Shown here: one piece after another, positions 48,170 to 56,531 of the stretch | Position numbering within the stretch: position 1 is the stretch's first letter | How the letters are laid out: every line of letters starts with the position of its first letter | Assembly (NCBI RefSeq): GCF_008017535.1 | Contig: NZ_VRUA01000001.1 | Location: 1-64,000, forward strand | DNA from: Ottowia flava | GTDB lineage: Bacteria; Pseudomonadota; Gammaproteobacteria; Burkholderiales; Burkholderiaceae_C | Direction of reading: 5' to 3' | Length of the DNA stretch: 64,000 nucleotides | The notes under the pieces: generated by a model | Database searches by the model: none | Seen by the model: only the letters and a program-made list of their open reading frames with translations | Told to the model about the DNA's origin: nothing | Program-made: the position numbers and the translations under genes

Positions 48170-48278
48170 CGCCCACGGCCATGGACTGAAGTGCAGGACG
48201 CCCCCGCAGTACCCGTTCGCTCCTGAGGCGCTTGGCCCCATGGACGGTGCGTGCGGGGACGTCATGACAAGGAGTGCT

Positions 48279-49097
48279 ATGACAGCCAAAGCGAGATTCG
48301 CCGCAGTGGGACGCGGCGCTCGAACCTTCGCCACCGATGTGGCCGAAGGTTTTTTTGAGATCACCCACAACAGCCTGGCCCTCCTCGGGGTGGCCGTCGT
48401 CGTTATCGCGGCCCTGCTGGCGACCCGCCCCGACCTGCGTGCGCAGGGCGAAGAGCGCCTGACCAGCTGGTTGACCGCCCGCAAGGTGGCCGCCATGGGC
48501 ATCCAGCCCGAGCTGGGCGCCATCGAGCGTGCCACCGCCGCCAACCCGAGCGATCTGCCGCGCGAGCAGGCCACGGTGGCGCTGTGGATCGCCAAAAAGT
48601 ACCGCGTCGCGCCCGAGCCCGTCGCCGCGCTGGTGGCCGAGGCCTATGAAGTCGGCCGCGCCAACAAGCTCGACCCCACCCTGATCCTGGCCGTGATGGC
48701 GATCGAATCCAGCTTCAACCCCTTCGCGCAAAGCCCCGTGGGCGCGCAGGGCCTGATGCAGGTGATGACCGAAATCCATTCCGACAAGTACCAGCACTTC
48801 GGCGGGCAGTACGCAGCGTTCGACCCCAAGACCAACCTGCGCGTCGGCGTCAAGGTGCTGCAGGAATGCATCGCCCGCGCCGGCTCGGTCGAGGCCGGCC
48901 TGAAGTGGTACGTCGGCGCCGCCAACCTGCCCTCCGACAGCGGCTACGCCGACAAGGTGCTGGCCGAGCACGGCCGCCTGTACCAAGTGGCCAAGGGCAA
49001 GCCCATGCCGACCAGCCCGGGGCTGCGCGCCGAGGCCAGACCAGCGCCTGCCCCGGTCAAAACGGTCGACGCGGTCAAGGTGGCGTCGATTTCCTGA
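48279..49097 (+). CDS. Membrane-anchored lytic transglycosylase (SLT domain)
   Basis: 272 residues. One membrane helix (about 32-48) and a periplasmic SLT domain (about 120-245) with catalytic E143 in MAIESSFNPFAQSPVGAQGLMQVM, which I give in full only up to the family signature AIESSFNP...GLMQVM. It cleaves glycan strands to 1,6-anhydro ends. The ATG at 48279 has AAGGAG just upstream; another in-frame ATG at 48264 would add five residues. It has its own promoter and terminator, so it is monocistronic. Confidence 0.88.
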   Translation: MTAKARFAAVGRGARTFATDVAEGFFEITHNSLALLGVAVVVIAALLATRPDLRAQGEERLTSWLTARKVAAMGIQPELGAIERATAANPSDLPREQATVALWIAKKYRVAPEPVAALVAEAYEVGRANKLDPTLILAVMAIESSFNPFAQSPVGAQGLMQVMTEIHSDKYQHFGGQYAAFDPKTNLRVGVKVLQECIARAGSVEAGLKWYVGAANLPSDSGYADKVLAEHGRLYQVAKGKPMPTSPGLRAEARPAPAPVKTVDAVKVASIS

Positions 49098-49412
49098 CAC
49101 GTCGGCCACGCTGCCGCCAGAACGGGCCCTTTCGGGCCCATTTTCTTTTTTTGCACAAGTCTTCTCAGCCGTCACTGGCGCGCTGCACTGGTCGCTTCGT
49201 CGGCTAAACTCTCGCGCGTGCGCAACTGGCGATAGGCCCGCCCCTGGCGGAGCCGACGTGGATTTCCGGTCGATGCTTTCGACCACCCACCACGGGGAAG
49301 CGCGCCGCCCGCTGAGAACCTTTCTTCTCGCGCGGCGTTTTCCGCCGTTCGCCTGGGCAGCCCTGGTTGGCTTTGCGCGCCGATCCGGGATCACCTTGCA
49401 CCAAGGACTGCC
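49098..49412. other. Leader/promoter region of glyA
   Basis: 315 bases that hold the upstream terminator and then about 260 bases before glyA. Pyrimidine-rich hairpin-forming stretches are present (GAACCTTTCTTCTCGCGCG), but no known glycine, SAM or folate riboswitch core could be matched by eye. Confidence 0.5.
49124..49152 (+). terminator. Rho-independent terminator after the lytic transglycosylase gene
   Basis: Perfect GGGCCC-TTTC-GGGCCC stem followed by ATTTTCTTTTTTT. Confidence 0.85.
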
Positions 49413-50663
49413 ATGTTCAACCGCAGCACCCATCCCCTGTCTTCCGTTGACGCCGACGTCTGGGCCGCGATCCAGAAAGAGCACCAGCGCCAGGAAGACC
49501 ACATCGAGCTGATCGCCAGCGAAAACTACACCTCGCCCGCCGTGCTGGCCGCCCAGGGCAGCCAGCTGACCAACAAGTACGCCGAGGGCTACCCCGGCCG
49601 CCGCTACTACGGCGGTTGCGAGTACGTCGACATCGTCGAGCAGCTGGCCATCGACCGCGTCAAGCAGCTCTTCGGCGCCGAAGCCGCCAACGTGCAGCCG
49701 CACTGCGGCGCCAGCGCCAACATCGCTGCCTTTATGGCGTTCTTGAAGCCCGGCGACACCATCATGGGCATGAGCCTGGCCGAAGGCGGCCACCTGACGC
49801 ACGGCATGCCGCTGAACATGTCCGGCAAGTGGTTCAACGTGGTCAGCTACGGCCTGAACGACCAAGAAGCCATCGACTACGACGCGATGGAGAAAAAGGC
49901 GCACGAGACCAAGCCCAAGCTGATCATCGCGGGTGCCTCGGCCTACAGCCTCGAAATCGACTTCGCGCGCTTTGCCAAGGTGGCCAAGGACGTGGGCGCG
50001 ATCTTCATGGTCGACATGGCGCACTACGCCGGCCTGATTGCCGGTGGCGAATACCCCAACCCCGTGCCGCACGCCGACGTGGTCACCAGCACCACGCACA
50101 AGAGCCTGCGCGGCCCCCGCGCCGGTTTCATCCTGATGAAGGCCGAGCACGAAAAGGCGATCAACAGCGCCGTCTTCCCCGGCCTGCAGGGCGGCCCGCT
50201 GATGCACGTCATCGCGGCCAAGGCTGTCGCCTTCAAGGAAGCGCTGGCGCCCGAGTTCAAGCAGTACGCCAAGCAGGTGAAAGCCAACGCCAAGGTCGTG
50301 GCCGACACCCTGACCGAGCGCGGCCTGCGCATCGTCAGCGGCGGCACGCAAAGCCACGTCATGCTGGTGGATCTGCGCCCCAAGGGCATCACCGGCAAAG
50401 AAGCGGAAGCGGTGCTGGGCAGCGCCCACATGACGATCAACAAGAACGCCATCCCCAACGACCCGGAAAAGCCGATGGTGACCAGCGGTATCCGCGTAGG
50501 CACGCCCGCCATGACCACGCGCGGCTTCAAGGAAGACGAGGCCCGCGCCACGGCCCACCTGATCGCCGACGTGCTGGACAAGCCCAAGGACGAAGCCAAC
50601 CTGGCCACCGTGCGCGCCAAGGTGGCCGAGCTGACCAAGAAATTCCCGGTCTACGGCGGCTGA
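49413..50663 (+). CDS. glyA: Serine hydroxymethyltransferase
   Basis: PLP enzyme that converts serine and tetrahydrofolate to glycine and methylene-tetrahydrofolate. 416 residues, normal length. PLP lysine K230 in [12 protein letters not shown], substrate-binding [10 protein letters not shown] near 30 and the GGHLTHG loop. ATG at 49413 (MFNRSTHPL), with a weak ribosome-binding site (AAGGA). A terminator follows; nrdR lies next with a dispersed-element copy between, the glyA-nrdR order common in Burkholderiales. Confidence 0.97.
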   Translation: MFNRSTHPLSSVDADVWAAIQKEHQRQEDHIELIASENYTSPAVLAAQGSQLTNKYAEGYPGRRYYGGCEYVDIVEQLAIDRVKQLFGAEAANVQPHCGASANIAAFMAFLKPGDTIMGMSLAEGGHLTHGMPLNMSGKWFNVVSYGLNDQEAIDYDAMEKKAHETKPKLIIAGASAYSLEIDFARFAKVAKDVGAIFMVDMAHYAGLIAGGEYPNPVPHADVVTSTTHKSLRGPRAGFILMKAEHEKAINSAVFPGLQGGPLMHVIAAKAVAFKEALAPEFKQYAKQVKANAKVVADTLTERGLRIVSGGTQSHVMLVDLRPKGITGKEAEAVLGSAHMTINKNAIPNDPEKPMVTSGIRVGTPAMTTRGFKEDEARATAHLIADVLDKPKDEANLATVRAKVAELTKKFPVYGG

Positions 50664-50684
50664 TCCTTCGCCTGGGCCGACACC

Positions 50685-50717
50685 ACGGCGCCGCTCCGTC
50701 AGGACGGCGCCGTTTTT
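50685..50717 (+). terminator. Rho-independent terminator after glyA
   Basis: ACGGCGCC / GGCGCCGT perfect 8-bp stem with a 13-base loop, followed by TTTTT. Confidence 0.8.
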
Positions 50718-50736
50718 CCAGGTCTGATTCGCTGCT

Positions 50737-50794
50737 ATATTGATAGCTGGCTGCGCAGATGGCTGTAGCGCTGCAAGCCGTTTTGATTCAAAAC
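50737..50794 (+). repeat. Dispersed ~60-bp element, copy 18 (before nrdR)
   Basis: ATATTGATAGCTGGCTGCGC, AGATGGCTGTAGCGCTG, tail GTTTTGATTCAAAACC. One of the best preserved copies. It occupies the position where the nrdR promoter and ribosome-binding site are expected. Confidence 0.85.
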
Positions 50795-50808
50795 CACCGG
50801 TTCCACGC

Positions 50809-51258
50809 ATGCACTGCCCCTTCTGCGCCCACACCGAAACCCAGGTCGTCGACACCCGCGTGGCCGACGACGGCGGCTTCGTGCGGCGGCGGCGCCAGTG
50901 CGGGCACTGCGGCAAGCGCTTCACCACCTACGAGCGCCCGGATGTCAGCTTCCCCAGCATCGTCAAAAAAGACGGCCGGCGCGTGGCGTTCGAGCGCGCC
51001 AAGCTGCAGGGCTCGCTCGACCTCGCGCTGCGCAAGCGCCCGGTCAGCACCGAACAGATCGACGGCGCCATCGAGCGCATCGAAGAAAAGCTGCTGGCCA
51101 CCGGCGCGCGCGAAGTGCCTTCTGCGCGCCTGGGCGAGCTGGTCATGCGCGAACTGAAAAAGCTCGACAAGGTCGCCTACGTGCGCTTTGCCAGCGTGTA
51201 CCGCAGCTTCGAGGATATCGACGAATTCCGCGCGCTGGTGGACGAGGTGCGGCGCTGA
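50809..51258 (+). CDS. nrdR: Transcriptional repressor NrdR
   Basis: Zinc-ribbon/ATP-cone repressor of ribonucleotide reductase genes. 149 residues. Zinc ligands C3, C6, C31 and C34 ([13 protein letters not shown]), then the ATP-cone (about 49-139). ATG at 50809; no Shine-Dalgarno sequence is visible because a copy of the dispersed element ends 14 bases upstream. The next ATG directly follows the stop codon, so the TonB-like gene is co-translated. Confidence 0.96.
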   Translation: MHCPFCAHTETQVVDTRVADDGGFVRRRRQCGHCGKRFTTYERPDVSFPSIVKKDGRRVAFERAKLQGSLDLALRKRPVSTEQIDGAIERIEEKLLATGAREVPSARLGELVMRELKKLDKVAYVRFASVYRSFEDIDEFRALVDEVRR

Positions 51259-52068
51259 ATGCAGTCGCAGGCGGTGCCAGCGTGGCCGTCGCCACCGTTG
51301 CGGCCGTCGGGTCCATCTCCGACCGCGTGGGCCGCGGCACTGGCTGGCGCGCTGGTGCTGCACGCCGTACTGCTGCTGTGGACGCAGCGCGTCGAGGTTC
51401 GCCCGCCCGCGCAGTCCCGGCCCGCTGCCTGGCACGTCAGCTTTCGCACCGCGGCTGCGCCTGCGCCGGCCACGGCGCCCGCCCCAATACCTGCGCCGGT
51501 CGCGCCCGTCCCGCTGCCGCCTGAACCCGCCACCACGCCGGCGCCCAGCCCCCAGCCGCGCCCGCGCGTTCGCCCCGCGCCGAAACCGCCGCGCCCAGCG
51601 CCGCCCCCCGCGGTCGCGCCGGAGCCACCCGCCGAGCCGCCGCAACCGCCCGCGTCCAGCGCCCTGCCCGACACATCGCGCACCGCGCGCGCCCAGGGCG
51701 GCTGGTTGGAGGCGACCAACGCCGACCAGGCGCCCGCCCCCATCGACAACACCTGGCGCCTGGCCGACGGCCCCTGGCCCTCGACGCACCCGCGCGTGCT
51801 GCTGCAGCTGTGGATCTCGTCCGAGGGCGTGATCGAGCGCTACGAGCTGCTGGGCGACGCCGCCCAGGACCGCGCCGTGCGGGCGCTGATCGCCCCCATC
51901 ATCGAAACGCCGATGACGCCCGCCATGATCGGCCGCGTACCCGTGCCCAGCACCATGCGCATTGAGCTGTGGGAGGGCGACGCGGGCGCGCCCGACTTCA
52001 TCGGCCCGCTGGCGCGGGACACCGTGCGTGGCATGGGCGCCGCAGGACGCGCAGCTTCGCCCCCATGA
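51259..52068 (+). CDS. TonB-like proline-rich membrane-anchored protein
   Basis: 269 residues. One N-terminal membrane helix (about 25-43), a proline/alanine-rich periplasmic spacer (about 55-140) and a C-terminal region (about 175-250; VLLQLWISSEGVIERYELLG) with the weak pattern of a TonB C-terminal domain. No exbB/exbD or receptor gene is near, so energy transduction is not shown. It could instead be a scaffold that spans the periplasm. The ATG is directly after the nrdR stop. Confidence 0.6.
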   Translation: MQSQAVPAWPSPPLRPSGPSPTAWAAALAGALVLHAVLLLWTQRVEVRPPAQSRPAAWHVSFRTAAAPAPATAPAPIPAPVAPVPLPPEPATTPAPSPQPRPRVRPAPKPPRPAPPPAVAPEPPAEPPQPPASSALPDTSRTARAQGGWLEATNADQAPAPIDNTWRLADGPWPSTHPRVLLQLWISSEGVIERYELLGDAAQDRAVRALIAPIIETPMTPAMIGRVPVPSTMRIELWEGDAGAPDFIGPLARDTVRGMGAAGRAASPP

Positions 52069-52087
52069 GCTGGCAGCGAAGATCAGG

Positions 52088-52150
52088 CGAATTTTTCATA
52101 AAAATAGGCCTCAAGCGCTACAATCACCTGCGCGGACAGCTATGCTTTTG
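52088..52150 (-). repeat. Dispersed ~60-bp element, copy 19 (intergenic)
   Basis: On the minus strand: AAAAGCATAGCTGTCCGCGC, GATTGTAGCGCTTGAGGCC, tail TTTTTATGAAAAATTCG. It fills the gap between the converging TonB-like and XRE genes. Confidence 0.8.
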
Positions 52151-52167
52151 CTAGCAACCGGGAACAC

Positions 52168-53037
52168 TCAACCCACCGTTGCTTCAGCCTGAGCGCGCAG
52201 CGTGGCCTCGGTCGCCGCGTCGGCGGGGTAGAACAGCTCCACCGTCAGTTCCGCCAGCGTCACGTCGCGCGGCGAGCCGAACGTGGCCTGTGTCGTGAAC
52301 ATCGACAGCTGGCCGCCCTGCCCGTCCGCCAGCACGCAGTGGATCAGCAGCGATTCGGCGTAGCCGTGGCGCTGCGCCGGCGCTCCGTCGCGCAGCGCGA
52401 TCACGTTGGGGTAGGCGGCGATTTCTTCGGCCAGCGCGGCGAGCGCCGGATCGTCCGTGGCTGCGCGGGCGCGTTCCAGCTCGTGCAACAGGTGCTCCGC
52501 CCATTCGGCGAAGTTCAGCGTGTGGGCGGCAAAGCCGTCGGGGTGCAGGCTGGCGCGCAGCATGTTGATCGGCGTGGTGGCCAGCGCGGGCGGCAGCAGC
52601 GCCAGCATGCCTTGCGCGGCGGTGTTGGCCAGCACCACGTTCCAGTGCCGGTCGAGCGCGAGGCCGGGGTACGGGTCGTGCGCGGCCAGCAGGCGTTGCA
52701 GGGCGGCGCGCACGGCCTGCATGTCGGGCGCGTCCAGCGAAGTTTCGGCGTAGCGCGGGGCGTAGCCGGCGGCCAGCAGCAGGTCGTTGCGCTCGCGCAG
52801 GGGCACGGCCAGGTGTTCGCTCATGGACAGCAGCAGCTCCGGGCTAGGCCGCGAGCGGCCGGTTTCGACAAAGCTCAGGTGGCGCGGCGAGATGCCCACG
52901 TCCAGCGCCAGGGCAAGCTGGCTGAGCTTGCGGCGCTGGCGCCATTCGCGCAGCAGCGGGCCGACATCGCGGCGCGCCGCCGTGCGCAGGCCGTGCGGCG
53001 CGCCGCGGCCGGGGTGGGCGGAAGGCATGGCGCTCAT
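52168..53037 (-). CDS. XRE-family transcriptional regulator with MmyB-like C-terminal domain
   Basis: 289 residues. Helix-turn-helix (about 28-80; LREWRQRRKLSQLALALDVG, SRPSPELLLSMSEHLAVP), then an MmyB-like ligand-binding domain (about 95-270; ALDRHWNVVLANTAAQGML). MmyB-like regulators bind fatty-acyl ligands in Streptomyces; targets here are unknown. The ATG at 53037 overlaps the stop of the c-subunit gene (ATGA), so it is translationally coupled to it. Its most likely target is its own operon; that is inference. Confidence 0.85.
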   Translation of the reverse strand: MSAMPSAHPGRGAPHGLRTAARRDVGPLLREWRQRRKLSQLALALDVGISPRHLSFVETGRSRPSPELLLSMSEHLAVPLRERNDLLLAAGYAPRYAETSLDAPDMQAVRAALQRLLAAHDPYPGLALDRHWNVVLANTAAQGMLALLPPALATTPINMLRASLHPDGFAAHTLNFAEWAEHLLHELERARAATDDPALAALAEEIAAYPNVIALRDGAPAQRHGYAESLLIHCVLADGQGGQLSMFTTQATFGSPRDVTLAELTVELFYPADAATEATLRAQAEATVG

Positions 53038-53273
53038 CCCTTGAACGGGTTGGCGGTGGCGAACCACAGGCCGATTCCGGTCGCGATGATGAAGGCGCCG
53101 TCCAGCAGACCGGCGGCGATGAAGAAGCGCCCTTGCAGCTCGGTGCCCAACTCGGGCTGGCGCGCACTGGCGTCCAGCAGGTGCGCGGCGGCCAGGCCGA
53201 TGCCGATGCAGGACGCCGCGGCGGGCACGCCGACGATGAAGGCGACGGCCAGGGGAAGCAGGTCGAAGTTCAT
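53034..53273 (-). CDS. Orphan F0F1-type ATP synthase subunit c paralogue
   Basis: 79 residues, two membrane helices (about 6-30 and 52-74) joined by the polar loop SARQPEL with the conserved R38-Q39-P40 that contacts the F1 stalk. Proton-binding carboxylate D58 is kept in GLLDGAFIIATG, and ANPF ends the second helix as in Burkholderiales AtpE. Glycine-rich GIGLAAA in helix 1 fits c-ring packing. No other atp gene is within the window, so this is a second, stand-alone copy or a remnant of a second ATPase. AGGAG site upstream; it overlaps the XRE gene. Confidence 0.82.
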   Translation of the reverse strand: MNFDLLPLAVAFIVGVPAAASCIGIGLAAAHLLDASARQPELGTELQGRFFIAAGLLDGAFIIATGIGLWFATANPFKG

Positions 53274-53325
53274 GGTGATCTCCTAGAACAAGGGGCAGTG
53301 TCGCCCCAAAACGGTGGGTGCAGCG

Positions 53326-53748
53326 TCAGGCGCCGGCCGGGCGCAGGGCAAGCGCGGCGCGCGAGCGGCGCAGGCCCCACCATTGCAGCTCGGCAAACAC
53401 CACGACGATCAGCGCGTGCAGCACCAGGTAGGCGCGGCCCCAGCCATTGGCCTGCGCGCCCACGTCGCCCAGCAGCAGCGTGATCGCCGCCAGCGCCCAC
53501 AAGGCGTTGCCACCGATCACGGCCCAGACGGCGCCGGCGCCCAGCCCGTCGGCGCGGCCCAGCCAGATCAGGCCGACGCCCCAACCAAGCAGGAACACGC
53601 CGGTACCCAGCAACAGCGCGGAAGGCAGCGCCAGCCACGACGCCAGCAGCGCACCGGCCAGCAGGTGGACAGCGGCGACGGCCAGGCCCATGGCGCCGTC
53701 CGCCAGCAGCACCTGGCGCAGGAAAGAGGTGGGATGGGTGTGCTTCAT
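53326..53748 (-). CDS. Four-helix membrane protein of unknown function
   Basis: 140 residues, four predicted membrane helices (about 12-35, 38-60, 68-90, 100-122) and a basic C-terminal tail. I do not recognise the family. It precedes the orphan c-subunit gene by 52 bases on the same strand, with a clear AGGAG ribosome-binding site of its own. It could be an assembly helper for the c-subunit in the way AtpI is, but it shows no AtpI motif. Confidence 0.72.
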   Translation of the reverse strand: MKHTHPTSFLRQVLLADGAMGLAVAAVHLLAGALLASWLALPSALLLGTGVFLLGWGVGLIWLGRADGLGAGAVWAVIGGNALWALAAITLLLGDVGAQANGWGRAYLVLHALIVVVFAELQWWGLRRSRAALALRPAGA

Positions 53749-53865
53749 GCGGTTTCTCCTGTCACGGTGGGCAGACCCCCTTGGTCTGCCCTGTGTAGCA
53801 GTTTCCGCAGGCGGCGGCTGCGCGGCAATTACCCGTCAGGTAAGGCGCTTGTGCCGGAGCCGGGC

Positions 53866-53894
53866 AAAAAAAAGCCCCCGACACAGGTCGGAGG
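53866..53894 (-). terminator. Rho-independent terminator after trxC
   Basis: On the minus strand: CCTCCGAC-ctgt-GTCGGGGG stem followed by CTTTTTTTT. Confidence 0.8.
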
Positions 53895-53922
53895 CAGGCA
53901 GGTCTGAGGACCTGGGAAGGGG

Positions 53923-54378
53923 TCAACCCGGCGGCGTGTGCGCCTTGACCCAGTGCGCGATCTGCGCTGGGTTGGTCATGGCACCGGGCTGGCGGGCGAC
54001 TTCCTTGCCGCCCACGAACAGCGCCAGCGTCGGGATGCTGCGGATATTGAAGCGCGTGCCCAGGGCGGGCGCGGCTTCGGTGTCGACCTTGGCCACGCGC
54101 ACGTGCGGCTCCAGTTCGGCGGCGGCTTTTTCATAGGCGGGCGCCATCATGCGGCAGGGGCCGCACCAGGGCGCCCAGAAGTCGACCAGCACGGGGATCT
54201 GGTTGCGGCCGATCTGCTTGTCGAAAGCCGTCACGTCGTTCAGCGCCACCGGGTGGCCGGTGAACAGGGGCTGCTTGCACTGGCCACAGGTGGGGTCGCT
54301 GCCGAGTTGTTCGGCGCGCACGCGGTTGGTGGTCTGGCAGTGGGGGCAAACGATGTGCAGGGCTTCGGCTTCGCTCAC
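53923..54378 (-). CDS. trxC: Thioredoxin 2
   Basis: Cytoplasmic thiol-disulfide reductase with a zinc finger. 151 residues. Zinc ligands C11, C14, C31 and C34 in the N-terminus and the active site C72/C75 in APWCGPCRMM. Starts with GTG at 54378, with GGAG 8 bases upstream. TrxC is often under OxyR control, but no OxyR box is seen here. It lies 13 bases after a small unknown gene on the same strand and ends at a strong terminator. Confidence 0.95.
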   Translation of the reverse strand: MSEAEALHIVCPHCQTTNRVRAEQLGSDPTCGQCKQPLFTGHPVALNDVTAFDKQIGRNQIPVLVDFWAPWCGPCRMMAPAYEKAAAELEPHVRVAKVDTEAAPALGTRFNIRSIPTLALFVGGKEVARQPGAMTNPAQIAHWVKAHTPPG

Positions 54379-54391
54379 GGCAATCTCCGGG

Positions 54392-54745
54392 TTAGGCGGC
54401 AGGGGCGGCGTCGGGGGCCGCGCTGTCGGCGGCGGGGCCCGACGGCGTGCGGCGTGCGGTGTCGATCGCCTTGCGGGCCTGCAGTTCGGCGTTCATGGCG
54501 GCGTCGAGCTGAGAGCGGCACAGGCCGGCCTCGTTGTAGAACATGTTTTCGTACACGGTGGCCGCAGCCGGGCTTTCGTCGAGCAGCGGTTGCCAGTCGA
54601 CGCTGTCGTCGGATAGGAATTCGACCAGCCGAGCGACCACGGTGCGGTACTGGTGCGCGTCGACGGGGACGCGGCTCGCATCCAGCCGCTCCAGCAATTG
54701 CGCCAGCACGGCCGCGGTTCGAGAGGGGGATTGCAGGGTTTTCAT
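54392..54745 (-). CDS. Conserved hypothetical small helical protein
   Basis: 117 residues, not recognised. Predicted all-helical and cytoplasmic: no signal peptide or membrane helix. Notable conserved-looking stretch YRTVVARLVEFLSDDSVDWQ and an alanine-rich C-terminal tail. The ATG at 54745 (MKTLQSPSRT) is chosen over an upstream ATG at 54820, as the extra part looks random. Same strand and 13 bases before trxC, so probably co-transcribed with it. Confidence 0.6.
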   Translation of the reverse strand: MKTLQSPSRTAAVLAQLLERLDASRVPVDAHQYRTVVARLVEFLSDDSVDWQPLLDESPAAATVYENMFYNEAGLCRSQLDAAMNAELQARKAIDTARRTPSGPAADSAAPDAAPAA

Positions 54746-54851
54746 AGGTCTGCACGTGGGGGCGGTGCGGGCCATTGCAAGGGCGAGGGATGCCCCGGAA
54801 ACACGCTCGAAAGCCCGCACGATCCTCCGCCATTTCGGCCGATTTTTACTT

Positions 54852-54912
54852 CTATTTTGATAGCTGCTTGCGCAGTTCTATCTAGGGCTGGAGACCGATT
54901 TGGCTTGAATTC
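54852..54912 (+). repeat. Dispersed ~60-bp element, copy 20 (forms 3' end of the DUF3820 gene)
   Basis: TATTTTGATAGCTGCTTGCGC without its first base, TCTAGGGCTGG, tail GATTTGGCTTGAATTC. The DUF3820 stop codon and its last 8-10 codons lie inside it. Confidence 0.85.
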
Positions 54913-55174
54913 CGGCAGCGCCACCGCGCAGGGGTTGCAGTAGCGCCCGCGCGCCGGCCTGGTCGACCTCGTGCATCAGCGCCAGCAGGCGGCCAATCTC
55001 GCCCTTGGGAAAGCCCTGGCGCGCAAACCAGTCCAGGTAGGCGCTGGGCAGATCGGCCAGCAGCCGGCCCTTGTACTTGCCGTACGGCATGGACAGGGTG
55101 ACCAGGCGCTCCAGCTGCGCCGACGCGCCGGGCGGCGCAGCGCCCTGCTCTGCCGCGCCCTCGCCCTGCACCAC
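54878..55174 (-). CDS. DUF3820 family protein
   Basis: 98 residues. The DUF3820 core (about 28-75) reads LSMPYGKYKGRLLADLPSAY and LDWFARQGFPKGEIGRLL, which fits the family pattern of small soluble proteins; function unknown. Starts with GTG at 55174, seven bases after the aminotransferase stop, so probably translated with it. The last residues (AKSVSSPR) and the TAG stop are supplied by a copy of the dispersed element, so the native C-terminus has been replaced. Confidence 0.8.
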   Translation of the reverse strand: MVQGEGAAEQGAAPPGASAQLERLVTLSMPYGKYKGRLLADLPSAYLDWFARQGFPKGEIGRLLALMHEVDQAGARALLQPLRGGAAGIQAKSVSSPR

Positions 55175-55180
55175 GACCGG

Positions 55181-56380
55181 TCAGCCCAGCGCCTTGACCA
55201 GGCGGTGCACGCCTTCGCGGATCTTGGCATCGTCGGCAGTGGCGAAGGACAGGCGCAGTGTGGCCGGGTCGGCGTTGCTGGCGTAGAAGGGCGCGCCCGG
55301 CACGAAGGCCACGCCCTCGGCCACGGCGCGCTCGTTCCACGCTTTGGCGTCTTTCAACGCGCCGCCAGCGCCCGTGAGGCGCGCCCACACGAACAAGCCG
55401 CCCTGCGGTCGCACAAACTCGAGCCGGTCGCCCAGGCCAGCGCTGAGCGCGTCGCACATGGTGCGGGCGCGCTGGCCGTAGGCGGCGCGCGCGTGGTCAA
55501 GCGTGGCTGCCATGCGGCCCGCGGCCAGGTACTGCGCGGCGGTGGTCTGCGCCAGCGTGCTGCTGTTGGCGTCGCTGAACTGCTTGCACATGACGGTGCG
55601 CGCCAGCAGATCGGGCGGTGCAATCAGCCAGCCCAGGCGCAGGCCGGCGGACAGAATCTTGGACAGCGAGCCGCAGTGCACCAGGTAGCCGCGGCTGCCC
55701 GGCACCTCTTGCGACAGCGCCAGCAGGGTGGGCGGCGGCGGTGCGTCAAAGTACAGATCGCCATAGGGGTCGTCTTCGATCACCAGGGTCTGGGTGCGCG
55801 CGGCCATTTCCAGCACACGCCTGCGGCGCTCCAGCGTCAGCGTGGCGCCGCTCGGGTTGCCGAAGGTGGGGATGAGGTAGACCAGCTTCGGCTGGTGCTG
55901 CTCGACCAGCTTTTCCAGCACATCGACCCGCACGCCGTCGGCGTCGATCGGCGCGGTGATGACCTCGGCACCATAGAGACGGAAACACTGGATGGCGGCC
56001 AGAAAGGTCGGCCCTTCGACGATGACCTTGTCGCCGGGCGAGATCATGCATTTGGCCAGCAGGTCCATGCCCTGCTGGCTGCCGGTGGTGACGATGAGTT
56101 GCTCGGCCTTGACGTCAGTCGCGCCCTTGGCCCGCATGAAGGCGGTCAGCTGTTCGCGCAGTGGCATGTAGCCTTCGGTCGCGCCGTAGGCCAGCGCGGC
56201 GGCGGTGTCTTGCTTGAGCGCCGCGTTGGCCGCCTCGGTGATGCCGGGCGCATCGCACAGCGTCACATCGGGAAAGCCGCCGGCAAAACTGACGATGCCG
56301 GGCTTGCCCAGCAGCTTGAAGAGTTCACGAATGGCGGAAGTTTCGACGTTGTCGAGGCGTTGGGCAAAGGTCAGGGGCAT
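55181..56380 (-). CDS. PLP-dependent aminotransferase (class I/II, MocR/LysN-like)
   Basis: 399 residues, fold type I. GATEGYMPLREQL near 67, FGNPSGAT with N175, D203/D204 in IEDDPYGDLY, and PLP lysine K241 in CGSLSKILSAG. It resembles 2-aminoadipate or valine-pyruvate-type aminotransferases with broad specificity. No DNA-binding domain is attached, so it is an enzyme and not a MocR regulator. Substrate unknown. ATG at 56380; forms a unit with the DUF3820 gene. Confidence 0.87.
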   Translation of the reverse strand: MPLTFAQRLDNVETSAIRELFKLLGKPGIVSFAGGFPDVTLCDAPGITEAANAALKQDTAAALAYGATEGYMPLREQLTAFMRAKGATDVKAEQLIVTTGSQQGMDLLAKCMISPGDKVIVEGPTFLAAIQCFRLYGAEVITAPIDADGVRVDVLEKLVEQHQPKLVYLIPTFGNPSGATLTLERRRRVLEMAARTQTLVIEDDPYGDLYFDAPPPPTLLALSQEVPGSRGYLVHCGSLSKILSAGLRLGWLIAPPDLLARTVMCKQFSDANSSTLAQTTAAQYLAAGRMAATLDHARAAYGQRARTMCDALSAGLGDRLEFVRPQGGLFVWARLTGAGGALKDAKAWNERAVAEGVAFVPGAPFYASNADPATLRLSFATADDAKIREGVHRLVKALG

Positions 56381-56531
56381 CGGTGCGCTCTATGGGGTCG
56401 TGCAGAGACCGGGAATGTTAGCGCGTGGCTGTAACCATCCGGTCGGGCGTCTTGGCCACGGCGCTCACGACCGCACCCGGCGGTGGCCCCACGTCTCGCG
56501 CCTGGCTGTCGGGGCGCGTCAAGAGATCGGT

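Larger units (their letters stand above)
47405..48278. other. Long gap between the DUF748 and lytic transglycosylase genes
   Basis: 874 bases without a credible protein gene. It contains a bidirectional terminator-like hairpin (47593-47634), an AT-richer block (about 47850-48080) and, inside it, a strong promoter (48016-48044) followed by a leader of about 230 bases with an 11-bp hairpin (48138-48169). A 78-codon frame at 47833-48069 overlaps the promoter and has no family resemblance. Confidence 0.6.

Noticed and set aside
49180-49412. Possible glycine or folate riboswitch before glyA
   Set aside because: None of the conserved core sequences of those classes could be found by eye; left as an unassigned leader.
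48135-50927. 930-codon open frame on the minus strand
   Set aside because: Runs across the antisense of the lytic transglycosylase and glyA genes and their terminator; both of these are certain genes.
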